Below, one piece after another: positions 48,381 to 59,590 of a stretch of 64,000 nucleotides of DNA. Origin of the DNA: Streptomyces barkulensis (GTDB lineage Bacteria > Actinomycetota > Actinomycetes > Streptomycetales > Streptomycetaceae). The first letter of the stretch is position 1. Each line of letters begins with the position of its first letter. The notes below the pieces were generated by a model, which saw only the letters and a program-made list of their open reading frames with translations, was not told the origin of the DNA and did no database searches. The position numbers and the translations under genes were made by a program. Where the stretch lies: positions 124,001 to 188,000 of the forward strand of contig NZ_PGSG01000105.1 in the NCBI RefSeq assembly GCF_002843305.1, in the 5' to 3' direction.

Positions 48381-49409
48381 TCAGGGAGCGGGGAAGGAGA
48401 TGCCCGCCTCCCGGGCCGCCTCCCGGGCCGCCTCCCGCGCCTCTTCCACCGCCTCCTCCAGTGCCTCCTCCGGCCCCTCTTCCCGGGACTCCTTCCGCCC
48501 GCCGTCCCGGACGGCGTCCCCGGCGCCGGACCGGGTGGCGTCCCGGACGACGTCCGGGTAGTTGGAGATGATCCCGTCCACGCCCATGGAGGCGACCCGG
48601 CGGGCCGCCTCCGCGCCGTTCACCGTCCAGGTGAAGACCTCCATCGGCTTGCCGTGGGGGCCCTTCAGGGCCTGGACCCGCCGCACGTACTCCCCGGTCA
48701 GGGTGGTGTGGGGCGGATTGATCTGGTCGCTGAACCGCGCGTACAGCGGCAGCTCCTCGACGGCGGGGGTGCCCAGGAAGCCGGTCCTGACGGCCGGCGC
48801 CTGCTCGTGCACGGCCCGCACCGAGTCGGCCCCGAAGCTCTGGACGACCAGCCTGCCGCGCACGTGCCGCCGGTCCAGCCAGCCCTCGCTGCGCAGCTCG
48901 CCCAGGATGTCGGCCTCGATGCCCGGGTAGAGCTCGGGCCGCTTGATCTCCAGCAGCAGGTTCTGGCCGGTGCGGTCCAGGTGCCGCAGGTACTGCTCCA
49001 GGGTGGGCACCCGCTCGCCCGCGTACAGCGGGTCGAACCAGCTTCCCGCGTCCAGCTGCGCGATCTCGGCGGCGGTGAAGTCCGCGACCCTCCAGGGAGC
49101 GCGGTCGGGGAAGACCTCCTCGACGTCCGTGGTGCGGCTGAGGGTGGCGTCGTGCATCACGACGAGTTCGCCGTCCCTGGTGCGCTGCACGTCGTTCTCC
49201 ACCCACTTGACGTCCAGGGCACGGGCGGCGTCGACGGCGGCCAGGGTGTTCTCGGGCGCGTAGCCGGAGGCCCCGCGGTGCGCGACCGGGACGGGGGCCC
49301 CTGCCGCCGGTGCGGCCTGCGGGGCGGCCTGGGCGGGGACGGCTGACAGGACGAGCGCGCAGAGGCCGGCGAGTGAACCGGTGACGGTGGCAGCGGGGCG
49401 TAGGGGCAC
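48381..49409 (-). CDS. glpQ: Secreted glycerophosphodiester phosphodiesterase
   Basis: This 342-residue exported enzyme releases glycerol-3-phosphate from glycerophosphodiesters, aiding phosphate or lipid recycling. A signal peptide (GSLAGLCALVLSAVPAQAAP) leads to the GDPD TIM barrel: PVAHRGASGYAPENTLAA with the catalytic His-Arg, WVENDVQRTRDGELVVMHD with the metal Glu/Asp and second His, and LLEIKRPELYPG. The C-terminal 40 residues are Glu/Ala/Arg-rich from a 12-base repeat and probably helical. GTG at 49409 has GAGGAG upstream, so I prefer it to ATG 49451. Confidence 0.9.
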   Translation of the reverse strand: MPLRPAATVTGSLAGLCALVLSAVPAQAAPQAAPAAGAPVPVAHRGASGYAPENTLAAVDAARALDVKWVENDVQRTRDGELVVMHDATLSRTTDVEEVFPDRAPWRVADFTAAEIAQLDAGSWFDPLYAGERVPTLEQYLRHLDRTGQNLLLEIKRPELYPGIEADILGELRSEGWLDRRHVRGRLVVQSFGADSVRAVHEQAPAVRTGFLGTPAVEELPLYARFSDQINPPHTTLTGEYVRRVQALKGPHGKPMEVFTWTVNGAEAARRVASMGVDGIISNYPDVVRDATRSGAGDAVRDGGRKESREEGPEEALEEAVEEAREAAREAAREAGISFPAP

Positions 49410-49635
49410 GGGGGACTCCTCACGTCTTCGGTGCACTGACCCCGGAAGCATTCCGGCATCGGCGGCCGGTTACATGGGCGGGAAGTGGACAGAACCTGAA
49501 CGCTTCAAGGAAAACCCCCTCACCGGTGGCGGCCGGGCCGCGCTCCGGCCGTATCCGGGCCGTGCCCCGGCGGCGCTCCGGGCGGGGCACGGAAGCCGCC
49601 CCCGGTTGTCAGTGGGGGGACGTAACGTGGTGGAC

Positions 49636-51783
<2,148 letters not shown>

Positions 51784-51941
51784 TGCGGGGGCGATACGGG
51801 GCGGCGGAGCCGTGAGGAAGTGTTGCAGGAGCGACACAAAGCCCACCCGTCCCGTCCGCGCCGCCGACGGCGGTGCGTAGGGTTCGTGGCAGCCGCCGGG
51901 GACGGCGGCCGATCACAATGGCTGGAAAGAGGGGAACGCAC

Positions 51942-52520
51942 GTGACGGTCAACTTGTCCAAGGGGCAGGCGGTCAGCCTGCAGAAGTCCGACGGGGGCAC
52001 CCTGACCGCGGTGCGGATGGGGCTCGGCTGGCAGGCGGCTCCCCGCCGGGGCCTGTTCGGCCGCCGCACCCAGGAGATCGACCTGGACGCCTCGGCCGTG
52101 CTCTTCGCCGGCCAGCAGCCGGTGGACGTCGTCTTCTTCCGCCATCTGGTGAGCGACGACGGCTCCGTGCGGCACACCGGCGACAACCTCGTCGGCGGCG
52201 CCGGGCAGGGAGGCGACGACGAGGCGATCCTGGTGGACCTCCAGCGGGTCCCGGTCCACATCGACCAGATCGTCTTCACCGTGAACTCCTTCACCGGCCA
52301 GACCTTCGCCGAGGTGCAGAACGCCTTCTGCCGGCTGGTGGACGAGACGAACGGTCAGGAGCTGGCGCGCTACACCCTCACCGGCGGCGGCCGGCACACC
52401 GCGCAGATCATGGCCAAGGTCCACCGCCAGGGCGAGGGCTGGCAGATGACCGCCCTGGGCACCGAGGCCAACGGCCGCACCTTCCAGGATCTGATGCCCT
52501 CGATCACCCCCCTGCTGTAG
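51942..52520 (+). CDS. terD: TerD family protein
   Basis: This 192-residue calcium-binding TerD/stress protein has the family start VTVNLSKGQAVSLQKSDGG, the RRGLFGRRTQEIDLDASAVLF strand, and the Ca-binding acidic loop LVSDDGSVRHTGDN. VDLQRVPVHIDQIVFTVNSF, TFAEVQNAFCRLVD and LARYTLTGG complete the fold. TerD proteins are linked to tellurite and other stresses in many bacteria. GTG at 51942 (MTVNLS) with GAGGGGA upstream is preferred to ATG 51918. It follows uvrB at 158 bases and leads into the TerD-fusion gene. Confidence 0.93.
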   Translation: MTVNLSKGQAVSLQKSDGGTLTAVRMGLGWQAAPRRGLFGRRTQEIDLDASAVLFAGQQPVDVVFFRHLVSDDGSVRHTGDNLVGGAGQGGDDEAILVDLQRVPVHIDQIVFTVNSFTGQTFAEVQNAFCRLVDETNGQELARYTLTGGGRHTAQIMAKVHRQGEGWQMTALGTEANGRTFQDLMPSITPLL

Positions 52521-52617
52521 GAGGCGGCGAGCGGCCGCGAGGAGGCCGCGAGGAGGCCATGGGGGCCGCCGGCCGGATGCGGAGCACAGCGGAACACACG
52601 CGGGAGGGGGCGCGGCC

Positions 52618-54612
52618 ATGGCGGCCGAACTGGTCCGGGGGCAGAACCACCCACTGCCCGGGAGCCGTCTGGAGATCCGGGTGTCGGCGGGAGGGGTCGT
52701 CGCCGGAGTGACGCTGGGCGACGAAGCCGGGCGGCTGCGGGAGCCGGGCTGGATCGCCCACCTTGGCTCTCCCCGTCTGCCCGGGCTGGAGGTCTCCCGG
52801 CAGGCCGCCGCCGACCACCGGATCGCGGTGGACCTGGAGGCGCTCCCCGAGGCCGTACACCGGGTCAGCGTGCTGCTCGCCCTGTCCACCGGGGCCGGTG
52901 GGCCGCTCTCCTTCGGGGCGCTGGCCGCTCCCGTGGTGGCCGTCACCGGCCCGGACGGCACCGACGTCGCCGGCTACACCGTCACCGGGCTCGGCACCGA
53001 GTCCGCCGTCGTCGCGGTGGAGCTCTACCGCCGGCGGGGCGCCTGGAAGGTACGCGCGGTCGGCCAGGGCTACGCGGGCGGGCTCGCCGCCCTGCTGGAG
53101 GACCAGGGGCTGCCCCGGGCACGCGAGGCGGCCGCCGCCGTGGAGGAGGGCATCGCCTCGGGCGCTGCCCGCGCCCTGGCACCGCCGCCGGCCCGCGCCG
53201 GAGGCGAGGTGCGCGGCCGGCGTACCGTGCCGGTCGACGGGCCGCCCGGTGCACCGGGCACCGCACCGGAGGCCCTCCCGGACGCGCCGCCGGAAGCCGC
53301 CGCGGCGCTCCGGACCGCTCCCACGGGGCCACCCGCACCCGCACCCGCACCGCCACCGCCCGCGCCCGCCGCTTCGGGGCCGGTGGACTACCGCCACCCC
53401 CGCCGTACGCCCCGTACGGCGGCCGCGCCGCCGCCCTCTGTGCCGCCCTCCGCACCGCCTGCTCGGCCCGGGACGCCCGACCGGCCCGTGGCGGGCGACG
53501 GGCCGGGCTGGAGTATGGAGGAACGGCTCCACAACCAGGTCTGGGGCATGTTCGAGGATCTGGCCCGCACCACCGCCGCCTACCGCGGCGCGGTCGACTT
53601 CGCCGACTCGCGCATGGAGCGGGAAATGGACGAGGCGCTGGCCGACCCGCGCTCCAGGCTCGGCCCGGGCGCGGAGGCCGCCCGCGCCCGGGCCGGGGAG
53701 CGCCGCGCCGAGCTCGTCGGCCGGGCCCGTGCCGCCCTTGAGCGCGATCTCGCCCAGCTCACCGCCGAGTCCGAGGTCGTCGAACCGGCCCTGCCGCCCG
53801 CCTTCGCCCGCTGGGACAGCCCGGTCTGGGACGCCTACCGGGTGCCCGCGCAGGCGCCGATGGCGGTGCGCCTGGGCGACCTCGCTCTTCCCGAGCACAG
53901 CGGCCTGCGCGTGCCCATGCTGGTACGGCTGCCCCTGGAGCGCGGGCTGTGGGTCGACGCCGGACGAGCTTCTTCGGCCGCCTCTCCCACGGCCGACCCG
54001 CACCGGACGCGCCGCCTGGCCGGCGAGCTGGCCACCGCCGTCGCCGGCCGGCTGCTCGCCGTCCACCCGGCCGGCGAGCTCACCGTGCACGTGCTCGACC
54101 CCACCGGCACCGCGGGGCCCGCCCTGGCCCCGCTGACGGAGTCCGGCGCGCTGCGCGAGCCGCCCGCCACGGGCCCGCAGGGCGTCGCCCCGGTGCTCGC
54201 CGGGCTGACCCGCCGTGTCGACCTGGTGCGGATGGCGATGCGCACCCGTGCCACCGACGCGCTCCCGCCGGAGGTGGACCTGGCCGAGCAGCTGCTGATC
54301 GTCCACGACTTCCCGCACGGTTTCGACGACCGCGCCGTCACCCGGCTGCGCTACCTCGCGGACGAGGGGCCGTCCGCCGGGGTCCACCTGATGATGGTCG
54401 CCGACCGGGAGGAGTCGCGGGAGTACGGACCCGTGCTCGACCCGCTGTGGCGGTCACTGCTGCGGATCACCCCCGTTCCCGACGACCACCTCGCCGACCC
54501 CTGGGTCGGCCACGCGTGGACGTACGAGCCGCCGCTGGTGCCGGCCGGCAGTCCGGTCCTGTCCAGGGTGCTGGGGCGGGTGGCCGAGGCCCGCCGGCGG
54601 TACGGGCGTTGA
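52618..54612 (+). CDS. TerD-like domain fused to degenerate FtsK-like domain
   Basis: This 664-residue protein begins with a TerD-like domain (VRGQNHPLPGSRLEIRVSAG, TGPDGTDVAGYTVTGLG). A Pro/Ala-rich linker runs from about residue 190 to 290. After an Arg/Glu-rich coiled-coil region (residues about 300-390) comes a C-terminal domain: LRVPMLVRLPLERGLWVDAG, LAVHPAGELTVHVLDPTG, EQLLIVHDFPHGFDD and GVHLMMVADREESREYGPVL, which match the layout of FtsK/SpoIIIE-type motors, but I see no clear Walker A motif. ATP hydrolysis is therefore doubtful. It lies 97 bases after terD on the same strand, suggesting a shared stress function. Confidence 0.75.
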   Translation: MAAELVRGQNHPLPGSRLEIRVSAGGVVAGVTLGDEAGRLREPGWIAHLGSPRLPGLEVSRQAAADHRIAVDLEALPEAVHRVSVLLALSTGAGGPLSFGALAAPVVAVTGPDGTDVAGYTVTGLGTESAVVAVELYRRRGAWKVRAVGQGYAGGLAALLEDQGLPRAREAAAAVEEGIASGAARALAPPPARAGGEVRGRRTVPVDGPPGAPGTAPEALPDAPPEAAAALRTAPTGPPAPAPAPPPPAPAASGPVDYRHPRRTPRTAAAPPPSVPPSAPPARPGTPDRPVAGDGPGWSMEERLHNQVWGMFEDLARTTAAYRGAVDFADSRMEREMDEALADPRSRLGPGAEAARARAGERRAELVGRARAALERDLAQLTAESEVVEPALPPAFARWDSPVWDAYRVPAQAPMAVRLGDLALPEHSGLRVPMLVRLPLERGLWVDAGRASSAASPTADPHRTRRLAGELATAVAGRLLAVHPAGELTVHVLDPTGTAGPALAPLTESGALREPPATGPQGVAPVLAGLTRRVDLVRMAMRTRATDALPPEVDLAEQLLIVHDFPHGFDDRAVTRLRYLADEGPSAGVHLMMVADREESREYGPVLDPLWRSLLRITPVPDDHLADPWVGHAWTYEPPLVPAGSPVLSRVLGRVAEARRRYGR

Positions 54613-54636
54613 CGAGCGGGACCGCGACCCCCGGCT

Positions 54637-54664
54637 TTGCCTTTCCTTGGCTCTGTTTTACTCT
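54637..54664 (+). promoter_or_regulatory. Promoter for terC
   Basis: TTGCCT (54637-54642) and TACTCT (54659-54664) are 16 bases apart. A start near 54671 would place the first base exactly at the P1 stem of the riboswitch that follows. Confidence 0.6.
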
Positions 54665-54670
54665 TCCTTG

Positions 54671-54800
54671 GGCGGAGGGGAGTACTCTCGTATGCGGCGT
54701 TCCCGTCAGTACGGGCCGGGTGTGACCGGCCCCGGGGCGCCGGCCCGCGGGCCGGTCCGGCCCCGGGCGGAGGAGACCTCCGGCAACCGGAGCCGGAGGA
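54671..54800 (+). promoter_or_regulatory. Probable yybP-ykoY manganese riboswitch before terC
   Basis: The leader contains GGGGAGTA (54677-54684) near its 5' end and GAGACCTCC near its 3' end, both hallmarks of the yybP-ykoY class, which binds Mn2+ and controls TerC/Alx genes. P1 is CGGAGG (54773-54778 is a 3' copy; the 5' arm is 54673-54678) pairing with CCTCCG (54777-54782). CCTCCGG (54777-54783) can instead pair with CCGGAGG (54793-54799), the terC ribosome binding site. These pairings exclude each other, suggesting that metal binding exposes the site and turns translation on. Class assignment rests on motif recognition and gene context; no covariance search was run. Confidence 0.72.
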
Positions 54801-54807
54801 TTCCTGC

Positions 54808-55791
54808 ATGGACGTTTCCACGACCACCTGGGCGCTGACCATCGTCGGCCTGTGCGCCCTGATCGCGGTCGACTTCTTCATCGGCGGACGCAAGCCGCAC
54901 GAGGTCTCCATGAAGGAGGCCGGAATCTGGACGATCGTCTGGGTCGTCCTGGCGATCCTCTTCGGCGCCGGCCTGTACGCCGTCGGGGAGAGCCGGGCGG
55001 CGGGCGAGTTCGCCGCGGGCTACATCACCGAGAAGTCGCTCAGCGTCGACAACCTCTTCGTCTTCGTCCTGATCATGGCGAAGTTCGCGGTGCCCACCGT
55101 CTACCAGCAGCGCGTGCTGATGATCGGCGTGCTCATCGCCCTGGTGATGCGCGCGATCTTCATCGCGGCCGGCGCCGCCCTGATCTCCACCTTCTCCTGG
55201 GTCTTCTTCATCTTCGGCGGCTTCCTCATCTGGACGGCCTGGAAGCTGGTGCGCGAGGCCCGCGCCGAGGCAGCGGGCCACGAGGACGAGGCCTACGAGG
55301 AGAACCGCCTGCTGAAGCTGGTGGAGCGGCGCTTCCCCTCCACCTCCCAGTACCACGGCACCAGGCTGTTCGTGGTCGAGAACGGCAAGCGGCTGATGAC
55401 GCCGATGCTGATCGTCATGCTGGCCATCGGCAGCACGGACCTGCTGTTCGCCCTGGACTCCATCCCGGCGATCTTCGGCCTGACCCAGGATCCGTACATC
55501 GTCTTCACCGCCAACGCCTTCGCCCTGATGGGCCTGCGCCAGCTCTACTTCCTCATCGGCGGACTGCTCAAGAGGCTGGTGCACCTGTCCTACGGGCTGT
55601 CGATCATCCTCGGCTTCATCGGCGTCAAGCTGGTGCTGCACGCCCTCCACGAGCAGGGCGTGCACGTCCCGGAGATCTCCACCCCGGTGTCGCTGGCCGT
55701 CATCTGCGGCGTTCTGGTCGTCACCACGATCACCAGCCTGCGCGCCTCCCGGAAGCCGGTACGCGAGGAGCAGGCCGCGCCGCGCGACTGA
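54808..55791 (+). CDS. terC: TerC family integral membrane protein (TerC/Alx)
   Basis: This 327-residue membrane protein has about nine hydrophobic segments, from WALTIVGLCALIAVDFFIGG to LAVICGVLVVTTITSL. The family metal/acidic motifs are present: ITEKSLSVDNLFVFVLIM (EKSLSVDN) and IGSTDLLFALDSIPAIFGLT (TDLLFALDSIPA), with the conserved Asp residues in the membrane. TerC/Alx proteins export manganese, possibly to metallate exported proteins. GGAGGA at 54796-54800 precedes the ATG and lies in the switch helix described upstream. Tellurite resistance is a historical label for the family. Confidence 0.93.
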   Translation: MDVSTTTWALTIVGLCALIAVDFFIGGRKPHEVSMKEAGIWTIVWVVLAILFGAGLYAVGESRAAGEFAAGYITEKSLSVDNLFVFVLIMAKFAVPTVYQQRVLMIGVLIALVMRAIFIAAGAALISTFSWVFFIFGGFLIWTAWKLVREARAEAAGHEDEAYEENRLLKLVERRFPSTSQYHGTRLFVVENGKRLMTPMLIVMLAIGSTDLLFALDSIPAIFGLTQDPYIVFTANAFALMGLRQLYFLIGGLLKRLVHLSYGLSIILGFIGVKLVLHALHEQGVHVPEISTPVSLAVICGVLVVTTITSLRASRKPVREEQAAPRD

Positions 55792-55807
55792 GCCGGCCCG
55801 CCTCGAA

Positions 55808-55848
55808 GCGGCGGTACGGCCGGGCGTGCGTCCCGGCCGTACCGCCGC
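55808..55848. terminator. Bidirectional terminator, terC and glycosidase gene
   Basis: A 17-bp perfect stem (55808-55824 with 55832-55848, GCGGCGGTACGGCCGGG) has a 7-base loop CGTGCGT. It lies between convergent genes. Confidence 0.82.
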
Positions 55849-55854
55849 CGTGCG

Positions 55855-58800
55855 TCACCGCACCACCGCGACCCGCCGCTGAAGCCGCTCACCGCTCACG
55901 GCCACCGCCACGGTCACCGTCCCCGGCCGCAGCCCCCTCAGGGTGCCCGCCACCGGATCGAGGAGGGCCACGCAGCCCGCCCGGGCCCGCGCCCGCTCCG
56001 CGTCCCCGGTGCACAGGCCCCGCGAGCCGGTCCAGTCCGCGCTCAGCGGCCAGCCCACCGGCACCGTACGCGCGCCGCTCCCCTCGCCCTGGACGACTGT
56101 CGCGGAGACCCTCCCCGGTGCGCCGCCCGCCGCCACGGAACCGGGCGCGGTCAGGGAGAGCTTGTCCACATGGGCGCGGGTCTGGACCGAGATCCAGTCC
56201 CGGCCGGAGCCCTTGTCGACCCCGACCAGCGACCAGCCGCTGAAGCCGCCCTCGCCGGCGGGCGCGGCCGGCGCCTTGCCCGCGTTGCCGTTGACCAGAT
56301 ACGGCACGCCGTCCACCCGGGAGGCGTGGAAGACGCCGACGTGCGCCCCGATGAACGCCGCCCCCTTGCCGGTGCGGCGGCGGAAGTCGGCGAGCCAGTC
56401 CTCCAGGAGGTCCGCCTCCAGCCGGTCGGTCAGCCGGCTGCCGCGCTGCGGGGTCGGATCGCGCGGCGGTACGTGCGCCAGCACCACGACCGAGCCGATC
56501 CCCTCGTCGCGGGCGGCGGCGTCCAGCCGCTCCCGCAGCATCCGGATCTGCTCCCAGCCGCCGCCGCGCAGGGTCAGCGAGGAGGTGTCGAGGGTGATGA
56601 AGCGCGTGCCCTCGTGGTCGAAGGAGCGGTGGGCGTCGCCGAACTCCGCGCGGAAGTTCCCGATGGAACCGCCCATCACCTCGTGGTTGCCCGGAACGTA
56701 GTACCAGGGCACGTCCTCCCCCAGTTCCTCGTCGAGCACCCGGCGGGCGAAGGCGAGGTCCCCGGGCGATCCCTCGTCCACCCAGTCCCCGTTCACCACG
56801 GCGAAGTCGGGCCGGGCCGCCCTCACCTCCCGCAGGGTGCGCCGGGCCTTGCGCACCGCTTCGCCGTCCGGATCGCGGGCGACGAACTGGGCGTCGGAGA
56901 CCACCGCGAACCGCCAGTCGCGTCCGGCCGTGCCGGCGGCCGTCGAGATCAGCGGGTCCCGGTGGGGGCCGGCGGCGGGCAGATCGACGTCCGGCGGGGT
57001 CCGGGCGGTCAGCCCGTCCAGGACGACCTCGCCGCGGTACAGCTCACCGGGCCGGGTCTCGGCCAGATAGAACCGCCGGACCTTCAGCGGATGGGCGACG
57101 CCCTCGGGCACCTCGAAGACGATTTGCCGCCAGCCGGTCCAGGTGACGTGCGGGCCGCGCAGTATCTGCGAGGTGCCGGCGGCGTCGGTGAGGTGGAGCG
57201 AGGGCCAGGCGCCGTGGCCGTCGCCCCTCAGCCACAGGGTGAAGCTCTGCGGCTGGCCGGGGACGGGGATCTGCTCCGGGGGACTGGCGTAGGCGGCGCG
57301 GGTCGCGGTGGAACGGGTGAAGTCGTACTCCATCCGCAGCCCGGTGCCCTCGTGCCCGGCGGGGTCGGCGGTCAGGGAGCCGGAGGCGCGTGCGGCGCTG
57401 AAGGTCCACCGTCCGGCGTCGTCGAAGCGCGCCACGTCGCGGTCCGTCAGGCCGACGGTGACGGCCAGAACCGCCTTCTTCCCCGCGACGGTCGCCCGGA
57501 CCAGACCGGAGGCGGACTCGGTGCCCTCGGTGGCGGCGACGGTGAAGCCGCCGCGCGCCGGGTCGGGGTCGATACGGAACAGCGAGCGGTCGTAGTCGAG
57601 CGCCACGTCCGAGGGATCGACGGGGGCGCTGTACCCCTCGGCGTCGAAGCCGGTGAAGCCGAAGGGGGCTTCCACGCCGGGCTCTGGGAGCCCGACCCGT
57701 TCCCGGGTGGGGGCGATCCGCTCCAGCGGGCCCAGCACCGTCAGGGTGGTGGAGCCGCGGGCGTCGCCGCGGCGCGCGACGACCTCGGCCGTCCCCGCCG
57801 CGCGGGCGTGGAAGACGCCGTCGCCGTCCACCCGGCCGACCTCTGGGCGGGAGCTGCGCCAGCGGGGGGCCGTTCTTTCCGGTCTTTCCGGATGCTCCGC
57901 CGGTCCGTACGTCTCGTCGTGGCCCGCGGCGGTGAGCGCGCGGGTCAGACCGGGGAAGACCCGGTCCGGATGGCCGCCGGGCACATTGTCCGCCGAGGGG
58001 GCCCCGGCCGGCTCCGCGGCCGTCTCCACCCAGAAGCCCTCCAGGCTTCCGCTGCCGTCGGGGGCGGTGACGGCCAGCCCGTTGGGGACCTCCCGCTCAG
58101 AGCCGTCGGAGGGGCTGTTCTCCACCCGCGGGGTGTCCGAGCCGGGCTCACGGGCGACCAGTGTGGAGGAGCCGCCGCCGTCGAGATTGAGCGCGTTGTG
58201 GGCGCCCAGCTCGTCCATCATCACGGCGAGTTCGGTGAGGGTGACGCCGCCGGACGCGGCCTGGCGGCCGTCCACGGTCAGCACGTGCATCGTCGAGCCG
58301 TCCCGGGAGAAACCCACGGCGGTACGGGGGGCGGCGGTGTTGTTGGGACGTCCGTCCCAGTTCCGCACCTCGCCGTCCTCGACCAGCACACCGCGGCCGC
58401 CGACCGCGGTGCGGGGCAGCTCGCCGCCGTCGGTGCGCAGCTCGTACTCCCAGCTCACCGGATCCCCCGGGGCCAGCGCGGCCAGGGCCCCCGCGCCCAC
58501 GCCCCGGCCGAGCAGCACGGTGGTGCCCTCGGGCACCGGACCCACCGGACCGTTTCCGGGGGAGGCGTCCACACCGGTGACCCGGCCTTCGGTGACGGTG
58601 ACCTCGGTCACCTGCGATGCGCCGTCCACGGCCAGGGCGCGGTCGGCGGGCCCCCACCGGGCGTTGTAGGCGCCGATGCCGTCGGCGGGGACGTTCGCGG
58701 CGTTGTACGCGGCCAGCGGCTCGGTCCCGCCGGGCAGGGTGAGGGTGCCCTCGAAGTACAGATCCAGGACGCGGCCCGCGCCGTCCGCACCGAAACCGGC

Positions 58801-59325
58801 CGCCTCGTGGACGCCGGGGGCGGGGGAGTGGGTGATCTCGCCGTCGTCCAGGCCCGGACCGAGCGGGGCGCCGGTCTCGTTGATGTCGAAGAAGTCGGCG
58901 TTGAAGGCGGCGACGGTGCGGCGCCCGGGGCCGGGGTCGTGCGCGGCGGCCATCTCGGAGAGGGGGGCGCGGTCGGAGACGGAGCCCGGCGACAGGTAGT
59001 CGACCTCCGCGCCGCCGTCGAGATCGACGCTGAGGGCGTCGGCGCGCAGCCACTTGTCCGGCTCCAGCCGGGCGAACGAGGTCAGTGTGGTGCCGGGCGC
59101 CACGGGCCGTACGGTGCGGGACAGCTCCATGCCGTCGGCGGGGGCGGCGGTGGCGGCCGCGGGGGCGGCAGTACGTACGGGAGGGGAGGGAGAAGCGGTG
59201 ACGGGGGCGGCGGTGGCGGGGCCGGCGGCGACCGGCGGCGCCAGTCCCAGCCCGAACGCGAGGACGGCGGCGAGGCGCACCGCGGCCCGCCCGGAGGGTC
59301 TTCTGCTCTGCGACCTTCGTGACAC
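55855..59325 (-). CDS. Secreted phosphodiester glycosidase/metallophosphatase fusion
   Basis: This 1156-residue protein is exported by a signal peptide (VRLAAVLAFGLGLAPPVAAG). Residues about 80-430 match the NAGPA-type phosphodiester glycosidase domain (VAAFNADFFDINETGAPLGP and ALNLDGGGSSTLV). A Big2-like Ig domain (FHARAAGTAEVVARRGDARG), a lectin-like jelly-roll segment and a calcineurin-type metallophosphatase follow, the last with FAVVSDAQF, VVNGDWVD, VPGNHEVMGG and LAHVPPRD. A final small Ig-like domain closes it. The two catalytic domains suggest removal of sugar-phosphate caps and then phosphate, in the wall or medium. GTG at 59325 has GGGTGA upstream. Confidence 0.88.
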   Translation of the reverse strand: MSRRSQSRRPSGRAAVRLAAVLAFGLGLAPPVAAGPATAAPVTASPSPPVRTAAPAAATAAPADGMELSRTVRPVAPGTTLTSFARLEPDKWLRADALSVDLDGGAEVDYLSPGSVSDRAPLSEMAAAHDPGPGRRTVAAFNADFFDINETGAPLGPGLDDGEITHSPAPGVHEAAGFGADGAGRVLDLYFEGTLTLPGGTEPLAAYNAANVPADGIGAYNARWGPADRALAVDGASQVTEVTVTEGRVTGVDASPGNGPVGPVPEGTTVLLGRGVGAGALAALAPGDPVSWEYELRTDGGELPRTAVGGRGVLVEDGEVRNWDGRPNNTAAPRTAVGFSRDGSTMHVLTVDGRQAASGGVTLTELAVMMDELGAHNALNLDGGGSSTLVAREPGSDTPRVENSPSDGSEREVPNGLAVTAPDGSGSLEGFWVETAAEPAGAPSADNVPGGHPDRVFPGLTRALTAAGHDETYGPAEHPERPERTAPRWRSSRPEVGRVDGDGVFHARAAGTAEVVARRGDARGSTTLTVLGPLERIAPTRERVGLPEPGVEAPFGFTGFDAEGYSAPVDPSDVALDYDRSLFRIDPDPARGGFTVAATEGTESASGLVRATVAGKKAVLAVTVGLTDRDVARFDDAGRWTFSAARASGSLTADPAGHEGTGLRMEYDFTRSTATRAAYASPPEQIPVPGQPQSFTLWLRGDGHGAWPSLHLTDAAGTSQILRGPHVTWTGWRQIVFEVPEGVAHPLKVRRFYLAETRPGELYRGEVVLDGLTARTPPDVDLPAAGPHRDPLISTAAGTAGRDWRFAVVSDAQFVARDPDGEAVRKARRTLREVRAARPDFAVVNGDWVDEGSPGDLAFARRVLDEELGEDVPWYYVPGNHEVMGGSIGNFRAEFGDAHRSFDHEGTRFITLDTSSLTLRGGGWEQIRMLRERLDAAARDEGIGSVVVLAHVPPRDPTPQRGSRLTDRLEADLLEDWLADFRRRTGKGAAFIGAHVGVFHASRVDGVPYLVNGNAGKAPAAPAGEGGFSGWSLVGVDKGSGRDWISVQTRAHVDKLSLTAPGSVAAGGAPGRVSATVVQGEGSGARTVPVGWPLSADWTGSRGLCTGDAERARARAGCVALLDPVAGTLRGLRPGTVTVAVAVSGERLQRRVAVVR

Positions 59326-59590
59326 GACATCACCCACAGACGCTGCGAGGGGGCGCGCTCTCTGCGCGCCCAGCGCCACAGGGTGGCAAGGCCGACCGGT
59401 CCACACCAGAGGGCGTGCGCGAACACCGCCGGAACAACACGCGTTCCCCGTGCGTCCGTTGGACCGAACGGACGCACGGGGAACGTGTGGGAGCGGACCG
59501 GGCCGCCGGGCCTGGCTGTGTTCAGTCGCCGGGTCCGGCTGTGTTCAGTCGCCGGGTCCGGCTGTGTTCAGTCGCCGGGTCCGGCTGTGT
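59326..59590. other. Region between glycosidase gene and Rieske gene
   Basis: The 265 bases contain the glycosidase promoter region, the 19-bp terminator and most of the 23-bp tandem repeats, all minus-strand oriented. No open frame here has coding features. Confidence 0.5.
59442..59485. terminator. Terminator downstream of Rieske gene
   Basis: A 19-bp perfect stem (59442-59460 with 59467-59485, CGTTCCCCGTGCGTCCGTT) has a 6-base loop GGACCG. TGTTGTT follows on the minus strand, favouring termination of the Rieske transcript. Confidence 0.8.

Noticed and set aside
49490..49635. LexA (SOS) operator upstream of uvrB
   Set aside because: GAAC half-sites occur but no GAAC-N4-GTTC dyad was found here or before uvrA.
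56170..59322. 1050-codon plus-strand frame opposite the glycosidase gene
   Set aside because: Shadow with Gly/Arg repeats; the minus frame has recognised domains.
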